This document shows positions 1-5,552 of a stretch of 5,552 nt of DNA, piece after piece. The stretch is from assembly GCA_013203015.1 (NCBI GenBank), contig JABMPO010000226.1, positions 1 through 5,552 on the forward strand. Reading direction: 5' to 3'. Under the pieces are notes generated by a model. It was not told the origin of the DNA. It did no database searches and saw nothing but the letters and a program-made list of their open reading frames with translations. The position numbers and the translations under genes were made by a program. This stretch comes from Fidelibacterota bacterium. Lineage in GTDB: Bacteria; Fidelibacterota; Marinisomatia; Marinisomatales; TCS56. The stretch's first letter is position 1. Every line of letters starts with the position of its first letter.

Positions 1-1
1 A

Positions 2-1516
2 GAAGCAGACTCGCAAATAATTTTACCCGGCCTGGTCGATGCCCACATCCACATCGAAAGCTCCATGCTGGTGCCCACCGAATTTGCCCGGTTGGCGGTG
101 ACGCACGGTACGGTGGCAGCGGTCTGCGATCCCCATGAGATCGCCAATGTTCTGGGGATAGCCGGGGTTGAATTCATGCTGGAAAATGCCGGTCAATCGC
201 CTTTCAAATTTTACTTTGGCGCTCCTTCCTGCGTACCGGCCACACCCTTCGAAACTGCTGGTGCTGCCATCGAACTCGCGGACATTGAAAAGCTCTTTAG
301 TGACGGGCTAAAATTCCTCAGCGAAATGATGAATGTCCCCGGCGTTTTGCGGGACTTGCCGGAAGTGCAGGCTAAGCTGGAACTAGCGCAAAAATACGGT
401 CGGCCGGTGGATGGGCACTCCCCGGGATTGCGGGGAGCAGACGTGGAAAAATACATTGCTGCTGGTATTTCCACTGATCACGAATGTGTGACTCTGGCGG
501 AAGCTCGGGAAAAGATCGCCAATGGAATGAAAATCCAGATTCGGGAAGGATCGGCCGCTCGCAATTTTGAAGATTTGTATCCACTAATCGATGAATTTCC
601 AGCCCTGTGCATGCTCTGCAGTGATGACAAACACCCGGACGATCTGGAAGCTGGACATATCAATGAATTGATCAAACGGGGACTGGCAAACGGGCTGGAT
701 AAGTACAATCTGCTGCGAGCATCCTGTATTACTCCAGTTGAGCATTACGGTTTGGATGTGGGCTTGCTGCGGGTGGGTGATCCGGCTGATTTTATAGTGG
801 TTGACAATCTGCAGAAAATTAATGTACTCAAAACATATATTAGTGGAAACCTGGTGGCGGAAAATGACCGATCAGCACTGCCATCGGTACCGGTGCCGGT
901 CGTAAATAATTTTAACTGCCAGTCTAAAAAAGTATCCGATTTTGTCGTACCAGTCGCCGGCGAGCGAATTAGAATCATCGATGTCATTCCTGACCAGTTA
1001 ATCACCAATAGTGCCTTGGTCAAACCTCGAATTATTGACGATAATGTGGTAGCCGATCCTGGCCGCGACATCCTGAAATTGACGGTGGTTAATCGTTATG
1101 TCAATGCTCAGCCTGCCATTGGTTTCGTGCGCAATTTTGGCCTTAAATCCGGCGCCATCGCCTCATCGGTAGCCCACGATTCCCATAATATTGTAGCTAT
1201 TGGTGCCAGTGATGCTGAACTGTGCCGGGTAGTTAATCGGGTGATCGAACAACGAGGAGGAATTGCTGCGGTTAATGGGCAAGAAGAACTGATTTTAGCA
1301 CTGCCGGTGGCAGGCATAATGAGCGATCGCGACGGGCATTCAGTTGCCACCCTTTATTCTGAATTGGATCAGTTTGCCAAGGGGTTGGGTTCAACCCTGC
1401 CAGCGCCGTTCATGAGCTTATCATTCCTGGCCTTGCTGGTGATTCCTGAGTTGAAACTCAGCGATCAGGGGCTCTTCGATGGAGTTAGATTTAAATTCAC
1501 CTCCGTCTTTGGATGA
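2..1516 (+). CDS. ade: Adenine deaminase, 5'-truncated by the window edge
   Basis: Hydrolyses adenine to hypoxanthine and ammonia in the cytoplasm (purine salvage or catabolism). It is a binuclear-metal enzyme of the amidohydrolase superfamily. The reading frame is open from base 2, giving 504 visible residues. The ATG at 65 is internal, because the metal-binding PGLVDAHIHIESSM motif lies at bases 26-67, with its HxH histidines at 44-46 and 50-52. Other family signatures, numbered from base 2: CDPHEIANVLG (about 42-52), SCVPATPFE (76-84), DGHSPGL with a conserved His (137-143), the STDHE histidine (about 160), IREGSAARN (180-188), CSDD with the likely catalytic Asp (206-209), and the C-terminal domain with SVAHDSHNIVAIG (389-401) and LPVAGIMS (434-441). 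Compared with E. coli Ade (588 residues, recalled), about 60-90 N-terminal residues are missing. The end is intact: QGLFDG precedes a TGA stop. It heads the visible purine gene cluster. Its promoter lies outside the window. Identification is firm. Confidence 0.96.
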   Translation, partial: EADSQIILPGLVDAHIHIESSMLVPTEFARLAVTHGTVAAVCDPHEIANVLGIAGVEFMLENAGQSPFKFYFGAPSCVPATPFETAGAAIELADIEKLFSDGLKFLSEMMNVPGVLRDLPEVQAKLELAQKYGRPVDGHSPGLRGADVEKYIAAGISTDHECVTLAEAREKIANGMKIQIREGSAARNFEDLYPLIDEFPALCMLCSDDKHPDDLEAGHINELIKRGLANGLDKYNLLRASCITPVEHYGLDVGLLRVGDPADFIVVDNLQKINVLKTYISGNLVAENDRSALPSVPVPVVNNFNCQSKKVSDFVVPVAGERIRIIDVIPDQLITNSALVKPRIIDDNVVADPGRDILKLTVVNRYVNAQPAIGFVRNFGLKSGAIASSVAHDSHNIVAIGASDAELCRVVNRVIEQRGGIAAVNGQEELILALPVAGIMSDRDGHSVATLYSELDQFAKGLGSTLPAPFMSLSFLALLVIPELKLSDQGLFDGVRFKFTSVFG

Positions 1517-1620
1517 TGTTCGGGAAAAGAGCTAAATTTCGCGGTTTGTTGAAATAGAAAAATGAAGAAAATACCTTATCAAATAAAGATTGAAGCTGCG
1601 CGGATCTAAGCGGGAATACG

Positions 1621-3897
1621 GTGAGTAAGGAATTCAAATATATTGGTAAATCAGTCCCTCGGGTCGATGCCGTTGGTAAGGTTACCGGTCAGACTCGCTT
1701 TATTACCGATGAGTACCTGGATCGGATGATTTACGCCTATCCGTTTTATTCTGACATTCCTTTTGGTAAAATTACTGCCATTGATATTTCACCAGCCGCA
1801 TCCCAACCTGGATTTCTGGGGGTGCTTTCAGCTAGCGATATTCCCGGCCAGAATCAGGTGGGGGTGATTATCGAAGACCAGCCTTTATTTGCCGATCCGC
1901 TGGTGCGGTTCATCGGCGATTCAATCGGTATTGTAGTAGCGGAGACTGAATCTGCCGCGCGACAAGCCGCCCGATTGGTCAATATACAATATGAAGAATT
2001 TAATCCAATATTCTCGATTAACGATAGTAAAGCGGCAACTGGCAATTTTATCCACGATTCCAATGTGGCCTGCCAACATCAGGTCGATAAAGGCGATATC
2101 AACACGGGCTTCGCGGCCGCTGACCAGATCATCGAAGCGGACTTTAAAACACAGTTTCAAGAGCATTATTATCTTGAACCCCAGGGCTGCATTGCGATCC
2201 CGGAGGAGAATGGAGGCATTACAATCCACGGGTCGATTCAATGCATATATTACGTCCAGAAAGCCGTGGCGCGGGTGTTGGGCATTCCTCAGAGTGTGGT
2301 CAAGGTGATTCAGACACCCATTGGTGGCGCTTTCGGTGGCAAAGAAGATATTCCATCAGAACTTTGTGCTCGTGCCGCTTTGGCTGCTGTAAAATTCAAT
2401 CGACCCGTAAAAATGGTTTACAATCGTCGGGACGATGTTCAGCTCACCAGCAAACGGCACCCGTTTCAGATTCACTTTAAGGTCGGTGTTTCCAATGCTG
2501 GCAAATTGTTGGCAGCCCATATCCGGCTGGAAGAAAATTCCGGCGCCTATGCCACTTTATCGACAGTGGTGTCCTACCGCAGCTCTATCCACGCCATGGG
2601 ACCGTATGTGATCCCCAATATCAAAGTGCGTTCCACTGCTTATTATACCAATCTGCCCACCACCGGCGCTTTTCGCGGTTTCGGTTCACCCCAAGCCACT
2701 TTCGGGCACGAGCGAATGATGGACATTATCGCTGACCACTTGGGAATTGACCCGGTAGAATTACGGCTTAAGAACGTGTTACGACCCGGAGATCTGACCC
2801 AGACCGCCCAAAAGCTTGAAGTTAGCGTCGGGGCGGAAGAAACCATTACTAGCGTTCGCGACCGCTCCAGCTGGAATTCCCTTCGTCAGAATAACCAAAA
2901 CGATAGGCGCTATCTGACCGGTATCGGGATCGCCGCCTCTCATTACGGTAATTGCCTGGGAGCTGCTGGCTGGGCGCTGGATGGAGCAGGCGTAAAAATC
3001 CAGATTCGCCGTGATGGTTCGGTAGGATTGGCTTACGGCCTGGCTGATATGGGTCAGGGCGCTTTGACGGTGATAACCCAGATGGCAGCGGATGCTTTGG
3101 GCATCAATTCCCAGAGAATTTCCGTGCTGGCGCCGAATACCGATCTGGTGCCGGACAGTGGACCCGGTGTCGCCAGCCGTAACGTGGTTATGACCGGCAA
3201 TGCCATCCGGGATGCTGCCGCCAAACTTGAGCCGATCCTGAAAACCGCCGCCGCCGAAATGCTGGGAACCGATGCAGAAAGTATTAAGATCGAAAATGAT
3301 CTTATCTTTGTTGACGATGTCAAAAAATCTGATTTCAATATTCTGGCCGATTATTTATTTGTTGGCAATTCCCAGATGGATATGTTGGGCTGGTGGCATG
3401 TGCCGGCTCTGGAATACGATCCAGTGAAAGGTATTGGCGAAGCCTATTTTACCTATTCTTATGCCACTCATGTTGCCAAAGTGCGTGTGGATCGTCTCAC
3501 CGGTCTGGTGTTTGTCGATAAAATCTGGGCCGCCCATGACATTGGCAAAGCCATCAATCCCGCCGGACTGGAAGGGCAGGTGGAAGGCGGCACCACCCAG
3601 GGGATTGGCTGGGCATTGACTGAGCAATTTAAATTTGACCGGGGTCGGGTGCTTACCGATAATCTGTCGACTTATTTATTACCCACCATTGCCGATGTGG
3701 GTGAAGTAGAAACAATTTTGGTGGAAAACCCGGAACCGCTAGGCCCTTGGGGCGCCAAAGGAATCGGCGAACCAGCCATAATTCCAACTGCGGCAGCCAT
3801 TGCCAACGCCGTCAGTCATGCCATTGGCGTTCAGATGAATGAAATACCCCTGACGCCAGAAAAAGTTTTAGATGCAATTGAGGGGAGGACGCACTAA
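1621..3897 (+). CDS. Xanthine dehydrogenase family protein, molybdopterin-binding (large) subunit
   Basis: Large catalytic subunit of a molybdenum hydroxylase, probably oxidising hypoxanthine and/or xanthine. It has 758 residues, the usual length for a separate Mo subunit (E. coli XdhA is about 750). Residues about 14-128 form the a/b hammerhead domain; the rest is the two-part molybdopterin-binding region. Motifs: Q207, GGAFGGKE (235-242), AFRGFG (350-355), MGQG (477-480), GVASRNVVMTGNAI (516-529), GGTTQGIGWAL (656-666), GAKGIGEPA (711-719) with catalytic Glu717. By motif alignment Q207, F238, E242, R352 and E717 match bovine xanthine oxidase Gln767, Phe798, Glu802, Arg880 and Glu1261; Glu802 and Arg880 contact the purine. 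The CO dehydrogenase AYRCSFR loop is absent. The start is GTG: a TGA at 1591-1593 is in frame upstream and no better start lies between; the ribosome site (AAGCGGGA, 1608-1615) is weak. No FAD or 2Fe-2S subunit gene is adjacent. An aldehyde or aromatic hydroxylase is less likely given the context. Confidence 0.92.
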   Translation: MSKEFKYIGKSVPRVDAVGKVTGQTRFITDEYLDRMIYAYPFYSDIPFGKITAIDISPAASQPGFLGVLSASDIPGQNQVGVIIEDQPLFADPLVRFIGDSIGIVVAETESAARQAARLVNIQYEEFNPIFSINDSKAATGNFIHDSNVACQHQVDKGDINTGFAAADQIIEADFKTQFQEHYYLEPQGCIAIPEENGGITIHGSIQCIYYVQKAVARVLGIPQSVVKVIQTPIGGAFGGKEDIPSELCARAALAAVKFNRPVKMVYNRRDDVQLTSKRHPFQIHFKVGVSNAGKLLAAHIRLEENSGAYATLSTVVSYRSSIHAMGPYVIPNIKVRSTAYYTNLPTTGAFRGFGSPQATFGHERMMDIIADHLGIDPVELRLKNVLRPGDLTQTAQKLEVSVGAEETITSVRDRSSWNSLRQNNQNDRRYLTGIGIAASHYGNCLGAAGWALDGAGVKIQIRRDGSVGLAYGLADMGQGALTVITQMAADALGINSQRISVLAPNTDLVPDSGPGVASRNVVMTGNAIRDAAAKLEPILKTAAAEMLGTDAESIKIENDLIFVDDVKKSDFNILADYLFVGNSQMDMLGWWHVPALEYDPVKGIGEAYFTYSYATHVAKVRVDRLTGLVFVDKIWAAHDIGKAINPAGLEGQVEGGTTQGIGWALTEQFKFDRGRVLTDNLSTYLLPTIADVGEVETILVENPEPLGPWGAKGIGEPAIIPTAAAIANAVSHAIGVQMNEIPLTPEKVLDAIEGRTH
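3884..3888 (+). promoter_or_regulatory. Shine-Dalgarno site of ssnA, inside the end of the Mo-subunit gene
   Basis: GGAGG, within AGGGGAGG (3881-3888), lies 8 bases before the ATG at 3897. It is embedded in the last codons of the upstream gene, and the stop and start overlap as TAATG. This fixes the ssnA start and suggests that ssnA is translated by terminating or re-initiating ribosomes. Confidence 0.8.
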
Positions 3898-5213
3898 TGG
3901 ACCTGCTGTTAACAAATGGTAGAATAGCCAATCCCGGCAGCGAACCTTCGTTGATCGATTACGGTTTTATCGCCATCAAAGATGGCTTGATCGCTGCCGT
4001 AGGCAACGAACCACCCCAGGGATTGGTTGACTGTGAAATAGTCGATTTGGCGGGTAAACTGGTTTTGCCGGGTATGATTAACGCTCACACCCATCTCTAT
4101 TCAGCCCTGGCTCTGGGAATGCCCTGGCCAGTGGTACCACCGCAGAATTTTATCGAAAAACTACAGAAAATCTGGTGGCCTTTAGATAGGGCGCTGGATG
4201 AAGATTCCACTCGGGCTTCGTTCGAAGCAGGATTGTTGGAATGTATCCGCAATGGGGTAACTACGGTGATTGATCACCACTCCAGCCAGAATTTTATCAG
4301 TGGTTCGCTGGAGATACTGGCGGAAGTGGCTGGTGCCATGGGAATGAATGTGGCGGCGGCGTTTGAAATCACTGATCGCAACGGATCGGCCGGATTCGAG
4401 GCCGGTCTGCGGGAAAACCTGGAATTTTTCAAGCGCTACCAAAATCATTCTGCGGTGCGCCCATTGATCGGCTTGCACGCGTCGTTTACATTATCAGATC
4501 AATCGTTGGCAACAATTCGCCAGGCTATGCCTGACGTTGTCAATTGGGGCATTCACATTCACGTTTCTGAAGACCAGGCCGATGAAGTCGATGCCCGCAA
4601 TCGCGGGTACCGCTCGGTGATTGACCGATTGAGTAAATTCGATTTAATCAATGAAAACAGCCTGATTATTCATGGTATTCACACGCTACCGGAAGATGTG
4701 GAAATTCTGACGGAAGCAGGCGCAATGCTGGTGCATAATCCCACCTCAAATGCCAATAACCGGGTAGGAATTTTGAGTGCCGATACCATCAACAAGTTGA
4801 AAGGTGGGCTGGGAACCGATGGTATGCAGGCCAATCTGCTGAAAGAAGCCAAGGAAGGCACCCTGATTCGCAGTCACAGTCTGCCCGGCGGAGCCGATAA
4901 CCTGGATTACATCAAATTGTTATTTGATCATAATCCGAAAATCGCCACTAAATTATTCGGACGTACACTTGGTAAAATTCAAGTAGGCGGGGCTGCCGAT
5001 CTGGCGATTTATGATTATTCACCCCGAACCGAATTATCCCCTGATAATTTAAATGGGCATCTGCTATTCGGAATTGAGCAACCTTCCGATGTAATCTGTG
5101 GGGGGAAATACCGAATTCGGGATAACAAGTTATTAAACCAAAATGAAGCGGAAATTAAATCCGCAGCAAGAATTCAGTCACTAAAACTGTGGCATAAAAT
5201 GGATAAAACCTGA
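3897..5213 (+). CDS. ssnA: SsnA-type amidohydrolase (putative aminohydrolase of purine-degradation clusters)
   Basis: A cytoplasmic metal-dependent hydrolase of the amidohydrolase superfamily, in the group of guanine deaminase, TrzN and AtzA. It has 438 residues; E. coli SsnA has about 442. Metal and catalytic residues are all visible: NAHTHL with H64 and H66, HVSE with H222 and E225, IIHG with H259, VHNPTSN beginning at V279, and LGTDG with D308. SsnA-specific resemblance, from memory of the E. coli protein: WWPLDRALDEDS (93-104), VIDHHSS (124-130), FEITDRN (156-162), GLHASFTLSD (192-201), and a closing LWHKMD resembling WRRMD. The short N- and C-terminal beta-sandwich segments (about 1-55 and 360-410) are present. 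The true substrate of SsnA is not firmly established. Its recurrence beside xanthine dehydrogenase-like and ygeW/ygeX/ygeY genes ties it to anaerobic purine or urate breakdown. Here it follows the Mo subunit with a 1-base overlap, so the two are probably made together. Guanine deaminase is the main alternative, but the SsnA-type motifs fit better. Confidence 0.9.
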   Translation: MDLLLTNGRIANPGSEPSLIDYGFIAIKDGLIAAVGNEPPQGLVDCEIVDLAGKLVLPGMINAHTHLYSALALGMPWPVVPPQNFIEKLQKIWWPLDRALDEDSTRASFEAGLLECIRNGVTTVIDHHSSQNFISGSLEILAEVAGAMGMNVAAAFEITDRNGSAGFEAGLRENLEFFKRYQNHSAVRPLIGLHASFTLSDQSLATIRQAMPDVVNWGIHIHVSEDQADEVDARNRGYRSVIDRLSKFDLINENSLIIHGIHTLPEDVEILTEAGAMLVHNPTSNANNRVGILSADTINKLKGGLGTDGMQANLLKEAKEGTLIRSHSLPGGADNLDYIKLLFDHNPKIATKLFGRTLGKIQVGGAADLAIYDYSPRTELSPDNLNGHLLFGIEQPSDVICGGKYRIRDNKLLNQNEAEIKSAARIQSLKLWHKMDKT

Positions 5214-5224
5214 TCGAAAATGAG

Positions 5225-5260
5225 TATCAGGTGCAAAAAATGAAGTCAGAAAAACTGATA
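5225..5260. repeat. Short inverted repeat in the ssnA-carbamoyltransferase spacer
   Basis: TATCAG (5225-5230) and its exact reverse complement CTGATA (5255-5260) are separated by 24 bases. Inside lies a second, smaller one: TCAG (5246-5249), AAAAA, CTGA (5255-5258). Neither is followed by a T-run, so this is not a standard terminator. It may be a weak operator, a weak mRNA structure, or chance. Confidence 0.25.
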
Positions 5261-5279
5261 TAACCAAATTGCTAATAAT

Positions 5280-5285
5280 AAGGAG
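5280..5285 (+). promoter_or_regulatory. Shine-Dalgarno site of the carbamoyltransferase gene
   Basis: AAGGAG sits 6 bases upstream of the ATG at 5292. It is the strongest conventional ribosome-binding site outside a coding region in this window and supports the chosen start. Confidence 0.8.
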
Positions 5286-5291
5286 AATATA

Positions 5292-5552
5292 ATGCGTACA
5301 AATTTGAAAGGACGTGATTTTTTAACTTTACTGGATTTTTCAAAAGAAGAGTTTAATTACATGCTGGATGTGGCCGCTGATCTGAAAAGGCGCTACGCCA
5401 TGGGTGAATTGCATGATCATTTAATGCGGGCTAAATCATTGTACATGATATTTTACAATCAATCCCTGCGGACTCGTAATTCTTTTGAATCGGGAATGAC
5501 TCAAATGGGTGGTCATGCTCATTTTCTGGCTTCTGATACAATTTATACGCCA
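5292..5552 (+). CDS. Carbamoyltransferase (ornithine/aspartate carbamoyltransferase superfamily), 3'-truncated
   Basis: The first 87 residues of a cytoplasmic carbamoyltransferase, open to the right edge; family members are about 310-400 residues, so roughly a quarter is seen. The opening LKGRDFLTLLDFSKEEFNYMLDVA resembles the usual start of ornithine carbamoyltransferases (F-L-x-x-x-D-x-S-x-x-E). The carbamoyl-phosphate-binding loop reads YNQSLRTRNSFESG (55-68), followed by QMGGHAHFL (71-79). The canonical loop is STRTR; here residue 59 is Leu. From memory, SLRTR and SMRTR are typical of N-succinyl- and N-acetylornithine carbamoyltransferases, while E. coli YgeW keeps STRTR. Only the carbamoyl-phosphate domain is visible; the domain that selects the second substrate is outside the window, so the acceptor is unknown. 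Its place after ade, a Mo-hydroxylase and ssnA suggests a catabolic role analogous to YgeW, giving carbamoyl phosphate for carbamate kinase. Arginine biosynthesis (argF or an acetylated-intermediate variant) is the main alternative. The superfamily call is firm; the role is inferred. Confidence 0.88.
   Translation, partial: MRTNLKGRDFLTLLDFSKEEFNYMLDVAADLKRRYAMGELHDHLMRAKSLYMIFYNQSLRTRNSFESGMTQMGGHAHFLASDTIYTP

Noticed and set aside
745..1071. Minus-strand ORFs opposite ade (also 211-474, 1108-1350) and similar ones opposite the other genes
   Set aside because: They lie inside strongly identified genes on the opposite strand, show low-complexity Ser/Ala/Pro-rich composition typical of antisense frames, and have no recognisable domain.
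65..1516. ATG at 65 as the true start of the first gene
   Set aside because: The frame is open to the window edge and the essential HxH metal motif of adenine deaminase lies upstream of this Met.
1549..1577. Possible promoter: TTGAAA (1549-1554) with TACCTT (1572-1577) 17 bases later
   Set aside because: The -10 element matches only 3 of 6 consensus bases, so this is not distinguishable from background.
1562..1609. Tiny ORF of 15 codons (ATG AAG AAA ...) in the ade-Mo subunit spacer
   Set aside because: It is too short, has no good ribosome-binding site and no recognisable peptide; it is expected by chance in A-rich sequence.
1991..2480. Plus-strand overlapping ORFs within the Mo-subunit gene
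   Set aside because: They are out-of-frame shadows of a continuous, motif-rich 758-residue gene and show no frameshift signal.
5246..5258. Hairpin TCAG-AAAAA-CTGA as a terminator after ssnA
   Set aside because: The stem is only 4 base pairs and no T-run follows.
5288..5293. TATAAT just before and overlapping the carbamoyltransferase ATG
   Set aside because: As a -10 box it would start transcription inside the coding region; it is better explained as the A+T-rich spacer after the Shine-Dalgarno site.

Overview
This window is a compact stretch of bacterial coding DNA. It carries four genes on the + strand, all of which fit purine catabolism: adenine deaminase (5' end missing), the molybdenum-binding subunit of a xanthine dehydrogenase-type hydroxylase, an SsnA-type amidohydrolase, and the first 87 codons of a carbamoyltransferase of the ornithine/aspartate carbamoyltransferase superfamily. 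By eye the base composition is close to half G+C, a little more A+T-rich in the last gene. Shine-Dalgarno motifs are of the bacterial AGGAG type. The lineage cannot be fixed from the sequence. The gene set resembles the anaerobic purine and urate breakdown clusters of E. coli (ygeW-ygeX-ygeY-hyuA-yqeA-ssnA-xdhD region) and many Firmicutes, so an anaerobic or facultative heterotroph is a reasonable inference.

Layout: bases 2-1516 hold ade, running in from the left edge. A 104-base spacer with no convincing terminator or promoter follows. Bases 1621-3897 hold the Mo-hydroxylase large subunit, which starts with GTG. Its stop codon overlaps the ATG of ssnA (3897-5213) by one base, in the arrangement TAATG, which suggests translational coupling. 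After a 78-base spacer the carbamoyltransferase gene starts at 5292 behind a good AAGGAG and runs off the right edge. There is no non-coding stretch of 300 bases or more. No tRNA, rRNA, CRISPR array, insertion sequence or other mobile element was seen.

Inferred teamwork: Ade would convert adenine to hypoxanthine and ammonia. The Mo-hydroxylase would act on hypoxanthine and/or xanthine; its purine-contacting Glu and Arg positions match those of xanthine oxidase. SsnA is a metal-dependent amidohydrolase whose exact substrate is not settled and which recurs in anaerobic purine clusters. The carbamoyltransferase could release carbamoyl phosphate from a carbamoylated ring-breakdown product, feeding ATP formation through carbamate kinase. 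Two points deserve attention. The Mo subunit has no FAD or 2Fe-2S partner beside it. The carbamoyltransferase has SLRTR in place of the usual STRTR carbamoyl-phosphate motif, which sets it apart both from ordinary ornithine carbamoyltransferase and from E. coli YgeW.
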